Shown piece by piece: positions 1 through 9,942 of a stretch of 64,000 bases of DNA (the stretch's first letter is position 1; each line of letters opens with the position of its first letter). Under the pieces are notes generated by a model that saw only the letters and a list, made by a program, of their open reading frames with translations, was not told the DNA's origin and did no database searches. A program made the position numbers and the translations under genes. This DNA comes from CAZSMK01 sp964608095 (GTDB lineage Bacteria; Sumerlaeota; Sumerlaeia; MWCT01; JAGHBZ01), in contig CAZSMK010000081.1 of assembly GCA_964608095.1 (NCBI GenBank), forward strand, positions 15,804-79,803, read 5' to 3'.

Positions 1-1
1 A

Positions 2-937
2 TACTACGGCGCAACCCGTGCAATCGAGGATGTCTCCTTTGATGTTCCGGAAGGCGCCATCATGGGCTTTTTAGGTCCCAACGCTGCCGGAAAAAGTACT
101 ACCATGAGAATCATCACATGCTACACGCCACCCACCAGGGGACATGTCACAGTAGCAGGATATGATATTATGAAGAACTCTCTCGAAGTAAGGCGCCTTA
201 TAGGGTATATGCCTGAAACCGTTCCCTTATATCGCGATATGCTCGTTCAAAGTTATCTTAACTTTGTCGCTGAGGCGAAACACGTCGACACACAACGCCG
301 CCGGAGTATGATCAATGAGGTTATACAGGAGACAGGTCTCTCATCAGTCGCACATCGGCTTATTGGGAATTTATCTAAGGGGTTTCAGCAGCGAGTCGGC
401 CTTGCCCAGGCGTTGGTCGGCGATCCTCGCGTTTTGATCCTTGATGAACCGACAGTTGGTCTTGACCCGCAACAGATTATCGAAATCAGAAAGATGATAA
501 AATCAATGGCACAGAAACGAACCGTTATCCTGTGCAGTCATATTCTACCCGAGGTCAGTCATGTATGTTCCCATGTGGTCATAATCAGCGCCGGCAAAGT
601 CGTTGCCCATGGGACCACCGACGAACTGGTGAGTGAGTTTGCGAGCGGCGTCACATCTATTGTCCTTGTGCGTGGTGATCTGAGCCGTATAGAGAAGGCC
701 TTGCACAAAGTGAGTGGCGTACAATCCGTCAAATTTATAAGCAAGCATGGCGAGGAGAGTGGGGAATTTGAGATTTCCTATTCAAAAGGCAAAGATTTAC
801 GTCCCGCCATTTCGAGAGCTGTATTTGTAGCAAACGCCGACCTTCTCGAATTCAGAACACTCGGGCTTTCGTTGGAAGATATCTTCATCCGCGTCATCAC
901 TGCAGAAGAAAAGGAGGTTCCTACTCATGTTGCTTGA
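2..937 (+). CDS. ABC transporter ATP-binding protein, GldA-like (5' end missing)
   Basis: ATPase subunit of an ABC-2 type exporter; it hydrolyses ATP to drive the permease encoded next. The frame is open from base 2, so the start lies left of the window; an ATG at 62 is internal because in-frame codons before it already encode typical ABC residues (AIEDVSFDVPEG). Visible motifs: Walker A GPNAAGKST (A where the usual motif has G), signature LSKGFQQR, Walker B VLILDEPTVGLDP and the switch His in CSHIL. The C-terminal ~90 residues form the extra domain common in GldA/CcmA-type ATPases. The 3' end overlaps the permease gene by 11 bp, so the two are translationally coupled. Family is secure; the substrate is unknown. 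Confidence 0.93.
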   Translation, partial: YYGATRAIEDVSFDVPEGAIMGFLGPNAAGKSTTMRIITCYTPPTRGHVTVAGYDIMKNSLEVRRLIGYMPETVPLYRDMLVQSYLNFVAEAKHVDTQRRRSMINEVIQETGLSSVAHRLIGNLSKGFQQRVGLAQALVGDPRVLILDEPTVGLDPQQIIEIRKMIKSMAQKRTVILCSHILPEVSHVCSHVVIISAGKVVAHGTTDELVSEFASGVTSIVLVRGDLSRIEKALHKVSGVQSVKFISKHGEESGEFEISYSKGKDLRPAISRAVFVANADLLEFRTLGLSLEDIFIRVITAEEKEVPTHVA

Positions 938-1703
938 TTTCCTCCCGGTTTACAAAAAGGAACTAAAGAATTATCTCCAATCGCCCGGTGTTTATGTGGT
1001 TGCAGGACTCTTTTTTGTTCTCGCTGGACTCTTCTTCCATAATATGCTGATTTTCTTCAGCGAACTCTCCATCAATCCGCAGCTACGATACAGAATGGGA
1101 TTCTACAATCTCAATTTCACTCAATTCGTTGTACAGAACACGTTCAGTCTTATCAATTTCCTCCTTCTCTTTATCATACCGATATTGACGATGCGTTTAT
1201 TCGCAGAAGAAAAGAAAACCAAAACGTTCGAGTTATTGGTGACATATCCTCTTCGGGACTGGGACATTTTGCTGGGGAAATATCTTGCCGCACTGTCTAT
1301 GGTGGTAGGTATCCTTGTAATTTCCGCCTCCTATGTCATAGTAATGTTGATGGTGGGAAAACCGGAAATACCCGTGATTCTATCGTCTTATGCAGGACTT
1401 TTCCTGCTTTCAATGGCGTATGTCGCCTATGGGATATTTGCATCCTCGGTTACCGAAAACCAGATAGTGGCGTCCATTGTTACCTTTACGGGATTATTCA
1501 TATTCTATTTGATCGGTGATTTAACGACTACCCGAGCCGGTTTCTGGGTGGACATCATGGAGGAACTTTCTATGCGCTTACACAGTGTCAACTTTACCAT
1601 GGGCCTAATCGATACCAAGGATATAGCATTTTTCGTCCTTTTCTCCTGTTTTTTTATCTTTCTCACCGCACGTGTACTTGAATCCCGTAGATGGAGGGTT
1701 TAA
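927..1703 (+). CDS. ABC-2 type permease, GldF-like
   Basis: Integral membrane subunit of about 258 residues, with six predicted membrane segments (first around residues 20-45, last near 235-250). It carries the sequence RLFAEEKKTKTFELLVTYP typical of GldF/ABC-2 permeases just after the second membrane segment. It starts inside the end of the ATPase gene and ends 3 bp before the GldG-like gene. This ATPase, permease, auxiliary order is the Gld-type arrangement found in many non-gliding bacteria too, so a gliding role cannot be inferred. Confidence 0.9.
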   Translation: MLLDFLPVYKKELKNYLQSPGVYVVAGLFFVLAGLFFHNMLIFFSELSINPQLRYRMGFYNLNFTQFVVQNTFSLINFLLLFIIPILTMRLFAEEKKTKTFELLVTYPLRDWDILLGKYLAALSMVVGILVISASYVIVMLMVGKPEIPVILSSYAGLFLLSMAYVAYGIFASSVTENQIVASIVTFTGLFIFYLIGDLTTTRAGFWVDIMEELSMRLHSVNFTMGLIDTKDIAFFVLFSCFFIFLTARVLESRRWRV

Positions 1704-1706
1704 AAG

Positions 1707-3284
1707 ATGAAGGAGCGAAAAAGTATCCTGGCAAAAGCGCCGCCGCTTTTAGGCATTATGCTTCTTATAATCTCTAATTTTATAAGCGCAGTACGAGGTT
1801 CTTTCACTCCCTTGACAACCGCCATAGGCGTTGTGGGCTTAGTCCTTTTCTTGACGATTTTTTTACGGTTCGAGCGTGCCAATGTCAGGTATTATATAAA
1901 CGTTTTACTCTATTCATTGTTCGCTCTTTTTATGGGGGTCTTTATCTATCTCTTGATTTCCTTATCTCCTAAACAGTTCGATCTCACAAAAGCCGGTTAT
2001 TATAGTCTTTCCCTACAGTCAAAGGAGTTTCTGGAATCGCTGGACAAAGAGGTGAAAATCGTCGCGTTTACCAATGACCGACGTTCTGTAGAAGATTTTA
2101 TCCAGCGTTATGCATATGCGTCTGATAAGATTACGTACGAAATTCTTAATCCGTTTAAAGACACTCTTATCGCTAAAGAATTCGATACGAACGTTGTGCC
2201 GGGTGATATATTCATAATCAGTGGCGATAAAAAGAAAAAAATAGGAGAACTCAGTGAAAAAGTTTTTACCAATACGATAGCCGAGGTTGTGCAGGAAGGT
2301 ACAACCGTTGTCTATTTTCTACAAGGACATGGTGAATGTCCTCTCGATAAATACAGAGACGATGCACAACAACAGGTTGATACCAGCCTTTCGGAGATCA
2401 AACGACTCCTCACGGAACGCGCTATTACGTGTCAGGAACTCAACATAGCCGAGAAGGGGGAAATCCCACAAGACTGTGCATTACTTGTTTGTGCGGGACC
2501 AACGAGCGATCTTTTTCCTCATGAAGTCGATATCATAAGAGATTATTTGAATGCCGGTGGTCGTGGTATTTTTATGTTCGATCCCGTACCTTCACCCCTG
2601 ACTTCCTTCAAAAAGATTCCTGCTCTTATGAATGATTTCGGCGTGTTGATAGAACGTAATATGATTCTCGACACCAATCCTATAAGCCAGGCGCTCTATG
2701 GAGATCCCCTTGCACCTCTCGTATACAGGGTAGGGGAGCATCCCATACTCGAAGGACTGGCAAAGAATAAGGCGTTCTTTGTTCCAAAGGCTCGAACGAT
2801 TCGGAAGATCGAACCTATGCCTGAACACTTCAAGGTAGAATCTCTGTTGCAAACCAGTGATTATGCGTGGGATGAAAGCATCGATATGATTTATGCAAAA
2901 GAGAAGATCGAAGTTCCCGATAAAGAGACTCTGAAACCGCTTCCTGTTGCCGTTGCAGCCGTCAAGACGCTGACAACGGATACGCTCGTTGCGCAGCGTT
3001 TTGACAGAAGCAACGAAGCACGCCTCGTCGTATTCGGCGACTCAGATATGTTTATTAATTCCAACATAAGTTCATCCGTCGCTCTTCTTTTCTTGAACTC
3101 CGTTAATTGGCTGAACGAGAGGAAAGATTTGATTGCCATACCCGAAAAATTGCTTGAATCCACACCTGTAGTACTCAGATCAGCCACCTCTCGCCTTATT
3201 TTTATTATCCTCGTCATCACTCTTCCCTCTCTGGTCTTTTTCGGAGGGTTAGGATACACCATGATCAGGAGACGGGTCAGATGA
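1707..3284 (+). CDS. GldG-family ABC transporter auxiliary protein
   Basis: 525-residue membrane-anchored extracytoplasmic protein of the GldG / ABC_transp_aux family. The N-terminus has several hydrophobic segments (roughly 13-30, 32-50 and 62-85), followed by a long soluble region with the family-typical DLTKAGYYSLSLQSKEFL entry and VVYFLQGHGE strand, and a C-terminal membrane helix near 495-515 that ends in an Arg-rich tail (MIRRRVR). It sits 3 bp after the permease and its last 4 bp (ATGA) overlap the next gene. Function is inferred only from position: an accessory subunit of the exporter. Confidence 0.88.
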   Translation: MKERKSILAKAPPLLGIMLLIISNFISAVRGSFTPLTTAIGVVGLVLFLTIFLRFERANVRYYINVLLYSLFALFMGVFIYLLISLSPKQFDLTKAGYYSLSLQSKEFLESLDKEVKIVAFTNDRRSVEDFIQRYAYASDKITYEILNPFKDTLIAKEFDTNVVPGDIFIISGDKKKKIGELSEKVFTNTIAEVVQEGTTVVYFLQGHGECPLDKYRDDAQQQVDTSLSEIKRLLTERAITCQELNIAEKGEIPQDCALLVCAGPTSDLFPHEVDIIRDYLNAGGRGIFMFDPVPSPLTSFKKIPALMNDFGVLIERNMILDTNPISQALYGDPLAPLVYRVGEHPILEGLAKNKAFFVPKARTIRKIEPMPEHFKVESLLQTSDYAWDESIDMIYAKEKIEVPDKETLKPLPVAVAAVKTLTTDTLVAQRFDRSNEARLVVFGDSDMFINSNISSSVALLFLNSVNWLNERKDLIAIPEKLLESTPVVLRSATSRLIFIILVITLPSLVFFGGLGYTMIRRRVR

Positions 3285-4675
3285 GTTTCAAACGCAACCT
3301 TATTATTGCTCTTATGCTGATTATTGTTGCAACCCTGTATTTCTACCTTTTTTCAACCAAGAAAAAAAGGGAATATGAAGTAGAGAAATCTTTGCGTCTT
3401 TTCACCCACCCCATAGATCGCGTTGCTATGGTCTCACTTAAAAACAGTCACGGCGATTTTCTACTCAAAAAAGAAGAAAACACGTGGTATCTTAAATCGC
3501 CTGTTGAACGAAAAGCCGATCAGGATATCGTCACCGTCCTTCTTTCAAATCTGGCGGGAGCCAAGAAAAGCAACATATTCGAATCCGATGAGATTGAACC
3601 TTATGGACTGGATTCACCCCGCGCTCAAGTCACCTTAACCTTTGTCGATCCGGAAAGAAGTGTGACAATCCTTTTCGGTGATCGGAGTGCGGCAGCAGGA
3701 AAACATTTTTGCAAAATCAAGGCTGAGGAAGATATTTTCGTAGTCTCGTCACATGTCTATAATGCCATAGAAAAAAATGTATATGACCTCAGAGATAAAA
3801 CCATTCTTTCGATCAATCCCGGGAATGTGGTTGCGTTCACGTTGGAAACAAAATTCGGTAAGGTAGAAGCCGCCAAAAAAGATAACGATTGGTATCTTAC
3901 ACACCCTGTTTACTTCCCGGGCGATCAGCAAGAGATTTCGAGCATTTTCCAATCAATAAATTCAAACGACGTAATGGATTTTCTCGAATTGACATCCGCA
4001 ACTCTTGCAACAACGGAGCTGAACACTCCTAAAATATCATTCTCGGTAACTGAACTATCAGATGAGGATCCCGCCACTACCCGAACAAAAAGTCTATACA
4101 TTGGAAAATCCACTGAGTTGAATCATTATGCCTATACCGACAAAGGTGATGATATCCTTCTTGTATCGCGTGATCTGGTGGTTGATCTAAACCAGCATCC
4201 ACACAAGTACAGGAAAACGGAGTTGTTCCCATTAAATACTGTAGACGTCGATCAAATCATCCTCGCCCATAACGATACAACATTTTCTCTAATCCGTGGA
4301 GATGATAAGAGCTGGTATATGAAAGAAAATGGAAACGCGCCCTGCAATGATGAAAAAGTAAAAGAGATACTCACTCAAATCATCTCTCTTCGAATCGTAA
4401 AGTTCGTCGAGGATATGCCGGCTTCATGGAATGAATACGGTCTGGAGAATCCTGCATTTTCCGTCACCCTTATAGACAGGGATACGAACCAACGCGAAAG
4501 GCTGGATGTGGGCAGAGCGGTGATTCAGGAGGAATATTTTTTTGCGCGCAAAAATGATTTGAATACGGTTTTTCTTATATCAAAATCTGTTCAAGACATG
4601 TTAGCGCTTGACCGGCGTGATTTTTATGATACCGCTCAAGATTCCATCCGGGGTATAGATGAAAAAAACATCTAA
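3281..4675 (+). CDS. DUF4340 domain-containing protein
   Basis: 464-residue protein with one N-terminal membrane helix (about residues 7-25) and a long extracytoplasmic part. That part holds repeated DUF4340-type units: each has a hydrophobic strand, a WYLKSP / WYLTHP element, a YGLDSP or YGLENP turn, and an IYFG/LFGDRS-like strand. DUF4340 proteins commonly close Gld-type ABC operons, as here, where the start overlaps the GldG-like stop (ATGA). Its stop codon overlaps that of the convergent lpxK gene by 4 bp, leaving no room for an intergenic terminator. Role unknown; probably an envelope partner of the exporter. Confidence 0.85.
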   Translation: MSFKRNLIIALMLIIVATLYFYLFSTKKKREYEVEKSLRLFTHPIDRVAMVSLKNSHGDFLLKKEENTWYLKSPVERKADQDIVTVLLSNLAGAKKSNIFESDEIEPYGLDSPRAQVTLTFVDPERSVTILFGDRSAAAGKHFCKIKAEEDIFVVSSHVYNAIEKNVYDLRDKTILSINPGNVVAFTLETKFGKVEAAKKDNDWYLTHPVYFPGDQQEISSIFQSINSNDVMDFLELTSATLATTELNTPKISFSVTELSDEDPATTRTKSLYIGKSTELNHYAYTDKGDDILLVSRDLVVDLNQHPHKYRKTELFPLNTVDVDQIILAHNDTTFSLIRGDDKSWYMKENGNAPCNDEKVKEILTQIISLRIVKFVEDMPASWNEYGLENPAFSVTLIDRDTNQRERLDVGRAVIQEEYFFARKNDLNTVFLISKSVQDMLALDRRDFYDTAQDSIRGIDEKNI

Positions 4676-5751
4676 CGCGATGAGTCGCCAACGCCCCTGA
4701 GTTCAGGAAGCGGCCGGTTAAGAGTCCTCCAGAACACCTCCTCATCCTTTTCCCATATAAAAGGAGCGATACAGGTATAAAAATAAATCTCGGGTTTCAA
4801 TATTACATTTTCAAGTTTTACTGCATCTTTGTCGGTGGTAAGAATCATATCCGCACGATGTTCCCGGTAGGCTGTTTCAATTTTTTCAATATCATCAAAC
4901 GTATAGATGTGGTGATCAGGATAGGGAAAAAGTTCAAGGATTTTTGCGCCGGTATCCGTAAGCATAGTGAAGAAGGACTCTGAATTTGCAATCCCACAGA
5001 ACGCAATAACCTTCTTCCCCTCGAGTTCTTCAAGCGCCATGCTACGAGTGGGATTGTTATATGGTTTTATTTCTTTAAAAGCCAAACCTGCGTGTACTTT
5101 TATTGCATTAAAGGCATATTCTTTTACGAGATTTTCCATCGTAGATAGGGCGTCCTCGGTTGCCAGATTACATTTCGTCATTATCACAATATCCGCGCGA
5201 TTAAGTGCGGAAAGTGGTTCACGTAACGTACCCGCAGGAAGTAATTTTAGGTTTTCCAATGGTCTTGAAACATCTATAAGCACAATATTGAAATCCCTCG
5301 CCAGGCGCCAATGCTGGTAGCCATCATCGAGCAAAATCAGGTGAGGTGAAAAGAGTTGTTGAGCGAGACGTGCCGCTTCATATCTGTCCCTGCCTATCAC
5401 CACTGGTATTCCGGGTAGCGCTTTTGCAAGCAATAGAGGTTCATCGCCTGCATCCTTGTAGTCCTTTTTTAGAATCCTATCCGGTTTACTCACTACAGTC
5501 GGCGACTTGTTTGCGGAACCACGATATCCACGACTGACGATAGCGACTCGAAAAGAGCGGGATGCAAGTTCTTTTGCCAGAAACGCCACAAAAGGAGTCT
5601 TTCCGGTACCCCCAACAGTTAAGTTTCCTATGCAGATGATGGTCGTTTCAGCCACGTTCAGACTTTTGCATATTCCGGCTGCATAAAATCCTCTCTTGCA
5701 TTCATATCCGATGCGGTAGACAAGGCTTGCCAGGCTCTGAAGCGCTTTCAT
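4672..5751 (-). CDS. lpxK: Tetraacyldisaccharide 4'-kinase
   Basis: Phosphorylates the 4' position of the disaccharide-1-phosphate lipid A precursor, on the cytoplasmic face of the inner membrane. The N-terminus has an amphipathic membrane-binding stretch, then the family P-loop IGNLTVGGTGKTP at about residues 41-53, and the family marker LDDGYQHW around residue 140. Length (359 aa) is normal. It ends head-on into the DUF4340 gene and lies 5 bp after the DUF4432 gene, so the two are probably co-transcribed. Its presence argues for an LPS-bearing outer membrane. Confidence 0.95.
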   Translation of the reverse strand: MKALQSLASLVYRIGYECKRGFYAAGICKSLNVAETTIICIGNLTVGGTGKTPFVAFLAKELASRSFRVAIVSRGYRGSANKSPTVVSKPDRILKKDYKDAGDEPLLLAKALPGIPVVIGRDRYEAARLAQQLFSPHLILLDDGYQHWRLARDFNIVLIDVSRPLENLKLLPAGTLREPLSALNRADIVIMTKCNLATEDALSTMENLVKEYAFNAIKVHAGLAFKEIKPYNNPTRSMALEELEGKKVIAFCGIANSESFFTMLTDTGAKILELFPYPDHHIYTFDDIEKIETAYREHRADMILTTDKDAVKLENVILKPEIYFYTCIAPFIWEKDEEVFWRTLNRPLPELRGVGDSSR

Positions 5752-5756
5752 AGCTG

Positions 5757-6854
5757 CTACTCCTGTTGTTGTTTCAGGTGAGCTACTTTTTCCCTTACTT
5801 TTTCTATTTGGGCGGCATTTTCAAGAACACGGACTTTTAGCAAAACACGATGTTCTTCTCCGGGCTCCAACACCCGTAATCTTCCCTGTTCTTTCTCTTT
5901 TGCTCTGCCAAGGGGGTAACAATTGGCAGGTTCCATGCCTACGGTGTAGGTACCCTCCCCAACCTGTTTCCATTCCGTGAAAAAGGGTAGCTGCGATTTC
6001 TTCCAGGCGAGATGTACACCTATGCCTTGAGCATTATGAAAGGAAGAATTTACTATTGCAGATTCGACCGTGCCGACATCATCTTCGATAAGGTCCAGGA
6101 AAAAGACCTGTTCTCTGAAATCGTGTTGTGGAGAAGAAAACGTGGCATAATCATCTTTGCCTTTAGCCGCCTCTTCATCCCTTGGCGTAACGAGACGCGC
6201 GGCAGCTATGAGCTCGGATTCTTCAGAAAGAACGGGAAACCCGATATTGAAATGATACAAGATCATAAAAGGGGAGGGGAGATAACCCCGGTTGGTTACC
6301 CTATCGTCAATAATAAATTCGTTACCGCCCAACCGCGCCGTGATGCGCCTTTGAAGTTCGAGGAAACGCCCGAACACCGCGGCTTCGCGCATAGTGCCCT
6401 CGACACTCATTTCAAAATCATCATCAATCCATCTATTCGTAATAGACACATCTTCTGCGGGAATACAATTGATTCGTCCATGCAATCCATGAACTCCCCA
6501 TTGATCTTCTGAAGGTGCGCCCGCAGCGGTAAGTCCACAGGTGCTCAGTAATCCTCCAAAAAAAGTTCTCAACCATCCTAATCCTTCCGGTTCATAATAT
6601 TCAGGTCTATGGATACCTGTACACGACTGCCAGCATAGTGAGACGTTATTGAATGAAGCGATTGGTATATCGAGACAACGATCGATAAGCGAAATAAATT
6701 GAAGACCTGAACCTGTATTGAACATTACCCCTGAGACATCTTTGGCTGTTCCCTCTTCAAAACGAAAACGCGTTACACCACCGAGCTGTTTTATATTACC
6801 AACTCGACTTAGAATCTCTTCCTTGCTCCACTGTTTTCCATATAAAAACGGCAT
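5757..6854 (-). CDS. DUF4432 family protein (aldose 1-epimerase-like fold)
   Basis: 365 residues. The whole length matches DUF4432, a galactose-mutarotase-like beta-sandwich family; typical segments are LIDRCLDIP, the GLLSTCGL stretch, GVHGLHGRI, and a late GMEPANCYPLGR. The two His in HGLHGR and the Glu in GMEPAN are plausible active-site residues by analogy with aldose epimerases. Substrate unknown; a sugar or sugar-derivative epimerase is a reasonable guess. It is transcribed with lpxK just downstream. The C-terminus is a short charged helix ending in poly-Gln. Confidence 0.82.
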   Translation of the reverse strand: MPFLYGKQWSKEEILSRVGNIKQLGGVTRFRFEEGTAKDVSGVMFNTGSGLQFISLIDRCLDIPIASFNNVSLCWQSCTGIHRPEYYEPEGLGWLRTFFGGLLSTCGLTAAGAPSEDQWGVHGLHGRINCIPAEDVSITNRWIDDDFEMSVEGTMREAAVFGRFLELQRRITARLGGNEFIIDDRVTNRGYLPSPFMILYHFNIGFPVLSEESELIAAARLVTPRDEEAAKGKDDYATFSSPQHDFREQVFFLDLIEDDVGTVESAIVNSSFHNAQGIGVHLAWKKSQLPFFTEWKQVGEGTYTVGMEPANCYPLGRAKEKEQGRLRVLEPGEEHRVLLKVRVLENAAQIEKVREKVAHLKQQQE

Positions 6855-6886
6855 CTTAGTCTCCGGGTGGAAGAAAATAATCTATG

Positions 6887-7486
6887 TTATTCTTTTTTAT
6901 TAACCGTAACCATGGCAGGCCGGATTAGTTTGCCGTGAAACATATAACCGTCCCTGAGAACAGACAGGATTATGTTATCGGGTTTATCTTCAACATGCTC
7001 GGTAGATATTGCTTCATGATAGAGTGGATCAAAGGGTTTGCCCAGAGCGTCAATCACATTTAAACCATGCTCGCTGAGAATTCTCTTCAACTCGTGATAC
7101 GTCATTTCAATCCCTTCAAAAAAGGTCTTGTCGCTTTCACTGAGATTTTCAGCCGATTTGATCCCAAGTTCAAAGTTATCGAGAACATTCAGTATATTGA
7201 GAAACAAGAGTTCATTGGCACGAAGGGTAATTTCCTGCCGTTCTTTTTGATGGCGCTTTCTCATATTCTCGAGATCAGCCCTTGCGCGAACAAGTTGCGT
7301 ACGAATCTTTTCAAATTCTTCCTTCAGCCCTTTTGTCTCTTCAAGAAAACGTTTTAACGGTATAATGTGCTGGGGCTGTACCGGTAAATCGACGTCCCAA
7401 TAACGTTGCCGTCTCAGACGATACCGATTTGTATCTCTCAATATTTCAAACACTAAATTATCGAGCTCGTCGGCTTTTCTTCCCAT
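6887..7486 (-). CDS. grpE: GrpE nucleotide exchange factor
   Basis: Co-chaperone that promotes ADP release from DnaK. 199 residues: a long N-terminal coiled coil (about 45-105, with ARADLENMRKRHQKER), then the four-helix region (LFLNILNVLDNFELGI) and the C-terminal beta-wing (YHEAISTEHVEDKPDN, LRDGYMFHGKLIRPAMVTV). The family signature is complete. The first ~40 residues are basic and atypical (RDTNRYRLRRQRYWD). No dnaK, dnaJ or hrcA lies nearby in this window, which is unusual for grpE. Confidence 0.93.
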   Translation of the reverse strand: MGRKADELDNLVFEILRDTNRYRLRRQRYWDVDLPVQPQHIIPLKRFLEETKGLKEEFEKIRTQLVRARADLENMRKRHQKERQEITLRANELLFLNILNVLDNFELGIKSAENLSESDKTFFEGIEMTYHELKRILSEHGLNVIDALGKPFDPLYHEAISTEHVEDKPDNIILSVLRDGYMFHGKLIRPAMVTVNKKE

Positions 7487-7547
7487 CTATTACAACTACC
7501 TCCCTTGTTATTCCTGAAAGTTCTTGTGATCATGTTATGATCTTAGC

Positions 7548-8879
7548 TTACACTTCTTCTTCTATATCAACCATGAACAAGATATCTCCCGCCTGAACAC
7601 CTTTTTGAATCACTACATTGCTTTTATTCTTTTCGCCGGTGATCACTTCTACACGACGGTATTTTCTATCAATAAACTTGTATACAAATGATTTCCCATT
7701 CTTCGCAAAAACAGATTTAATGGGAACATAGACAGCATCGGGTATTTCCTCAAGAATGAAGGATACTTGAGCGCTCATTCCCGGACGAATAGATTGATTG
7801 TATTGGGAGAGTTCAATGACCACTTCGAATACTTTTTCAGCGAGATCATTATCTGAAGAAGAGATCGTTGACAGTTCACCGGCTGGAGAGTGAGAACGTT
7901 CAATGGCGACTCGCCCGATACTGCTTATTTTCCCCGGTATCTCATCACTTCCAAGTGCATCAATCACGATATTTACCGGCATCCCGACATAAACCCTATT
8001 GATGAATCTCTCGCTTACCTGTGACATAAGTTGCAGGGTGCTTAGATCCGGTATCTCTGCAAGCTGATGATTGCGATGAACCTCATCGCCTTCCTGAATA
8101 GCGGCAATTTTCCTCAATCGCCAATTCCATCGTTTTATAAGCACGAAAATACCATCTTTAGGCGCCTTGATCTCCGCCAGATTAATCTTCGAGAGGTAAT
8201 CTTTGATTTTTTGTTGCGAGAGACCCCCTTTGGTGTTAATGTCCTCCAACTTTTGCTGGTTTATGACTTCTTCAGTCAATAGCGTCTCGACTTTTTCCTT
8301 GTAAGTAAGATCGTTGCTCTTGGTTGATAGCTTCTCCTTTTCGACTTTTCGGGCGGCATCATCTAAATCCCGGCGTGGAACAAGACTGTTTTCCTTCAGA
8401 ATTTCCAATGTCTCGAGCTGTTGATTCGCTTCAAGGAGCCGTAATCGACTGAATTCAAGCTCGGCTTGCGACAGCTCCGTATCTATGGTATTATTCTTAA
8501 TTGAGTCCAACAACTGGGCAATAGATTGTTCCAGATCCATCTTGACTGACTTGAGTTGCGTGATTTGATTTTCAAGATCGTCCGTAATGTCTTCTGCATC
8601 CAACCAGATGACCGTCTGCCCGGCTTTTACTTCTGAACCGTCAGGGATAATTTTTAGAACTTTTCCGCTGAACGGTGCAGTAATAAGTACCTTCTTTTCA
8701 GCCTCAAAAATCCCCAGCTCATCTATGGTTACCTTAAAGAGCCCTCTCTGAGCACGAACGGTCGGCAGGCTTTTCAGATCGACAGATTGACGCGAAAATC
8801 CCCCTCCGACAATCATTATTCCTACAACCATTGCAAGAATCAGTATGCCTGAAACCGTATATTTTACCCCTTTGTTCAT
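7548..8879 (-). CDS. HlyD/MacA-type periplasmic adaptor protein
   Basis: 443-residue membrane-fusion protein. One N-terminal membrane helix (about 8-26), a lipoyl-like half (ITAPFSGKVLKIIPDGSEVKAGQ), a long coiled-coil hairpin (about 115-215), a second lipoyl half (IKAPKDGIFVL) and beta-barrel/MP domains (RPGMSAQVSFIL). It would bridge an inner-membrane pump and an outer-membrane channel. No matching MacB-type ABC or RND pump gene is adjacent. On the minus strand a TATAGTATAAT stretch lies about 15-30 nt upstream of the start and could be its -10 region. Confidence 0.88.
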   Translation of the reverse strand: MNKGVKYTVSGILILAMVVGIMIVGGGFSRQSVDLKSLPTVRAQRGLFKVTIDELGIFEAEKKVLITAPFSGKVLKIIPDGSEVKAGQTVIWLDAEDITDDLENQITQLKSVKMDLEQSIAQLLDSIKNNTIDTELSQAELEFSRLRLLEANQQLETLEILKENSLVPRRDLDDAARKVEKEKLSTKSNDLTYKEKVETLLTEEVINQQKLEDINTKGGLSQQKIKDYLSKINLAEIKAPKDGIFVLIKRWNWRLRKIAAIQEGDEVHRNHQLAEIPDLSTLQLMSQVSERFINRVYVGMPVNIVIDALGSDEIPGKISSIGRVAIERSHSPAGELSTISSSDNDLAEKVFEVVIELSQYNQSIRPGMSAQVSFILEEIPDAVYVPIKSVFAKNGKSFVYKFIDRKYRRVEVITGEKNKSNVVIQKGVQAGDILFMVDIEEEV

Positions 8880-8992
8880 TATACCTACATTATACTATAT
8901 ACCTATGGTATGGCTTCAAGTCCAATACTGTATTTTACCACTACTTTTTGTGAGATAACCAAGAGAAGAAATAAAGGAATCTTTGAGATTTT

Positions 8993-9700
8993 TTAAATAT
9001 AGCTATCCTTGTTTTCGCTGATAACACGCCGGGCGCGCTCGAGCTCTTCAGGATAGCCCACCGGTATCCACGTACCCGTGGCTTTGATGCACTTAACAGG
9101 CTCGTTTCTGCTCAGGTTGACGGCTGCTTCCGGAAGATCGAATTCCCCGCGTTCAGATTTCTCCAGTTTTTCTATTTCTGAAAAAATACGCCCGCTCAGG
9201 ACATATAAAGCCGTATTTGCCAGATTTGATTGTGGGTCCTCTGGTTTTTCGATTATGTCTTGGACATATCCTTCATCATCAGTGATGACAATGCCGAACT
9301 TTTCCGGCTCTTTCACTTCAGAGGCGAGGAGACACAATCCATCTTCTATGCAGTTCAAGACATCTCTCTTTGCATAAATGTTATCTCCCATGAGCAGGAT
9401 GAAGCGCTCTTCATTTTCAAGGTGCTCGCGTGCACAATTGACTGCATGAGCTGTTCCTAACTGCTTTTCCTGAATTATATACGTGATCTTGATGCCGCCA
9501 AATTCACCGCCGAAATAGTCTTTGATTTGATCGGCTTTATAGCCAACGATCAAAATATATTCGTCGACTTTGCTGTTTAATTGTTCAAGCGAATACTGCA
9601 CAATGGGTCTACCACAAACATCGATGAGAGGTTTGGGAATTTGATAAGTCAGCGGGCGAAGCCGCGTACCTTCTCCTGCCGCCAGCAATAGCGCTTTCAT
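8993..9700 (-). CDS. Sugar-phosphate nucleotidyltransferase
   Basis: 235 residues, a single NTP-transferase domain without the C-terminal hexapeptide repeats of GlmU. The N-terminal signature LLAAGEGTRLRPLT with IPKPLIDVCGRPIVQY binds the nucleotide and magnesium; other markers are MGDNIY and GEFDLPEA. Such enzymes make NDP-sugars for LPS, capsule or exopolysaccharide. Exact sugar unknown: homologues include glucose-1-phosphate thymidylyltransferase-like and GlmU-N-like enzymes. Confidence 0.88.
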   Translation of the reverse strand: MKALLLAAGEGTRLRPLTYQIPKPLIDVCGRPIVQYSLEQLNSKVDEYILIVGYKADQIKDYFGGEFGGIKITYIIQEKQLGTAHAVNCAREHLENEERFILLMGDNIYAKRDVLNCIEDGLCLLASEVKEPEKFGIVITDDEGYVQDIIEKPEDPQSNLANTALYVLSGRIFSEIEKLEKSERGEFDLPEAAVNLSRNEPVKCIKATGTWIPVGYPEELERARRVISENKDSYI

Positions 9701-9942
9701 TTAGATACTCCCTGGTTTTTATTTTTTTCGATATAACGTTATCGTACTTACCTATCGAACCACCAGATGTCCGAAGAAATTCCTCTAACAAAAGAATGAA
9801 ACGGTAATGAAGTCAGAAAAGAACTATTCTTTCAATACTAAAGGAAATATCTCTTTTAAGTAATTCGATAATCTTAGTCAAGCCATTTCAGTTTCCAGTC
9901 TCAAACCTTTTTTTGAAAGATGTAAGGGCGCGTGTTACATTT

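Noticed and set aside
9919..9940. Terminator after thrC
   Set aside because: A 5-bp TGTAA/TTACA stem exists but is weak and lacks a clear T tract.
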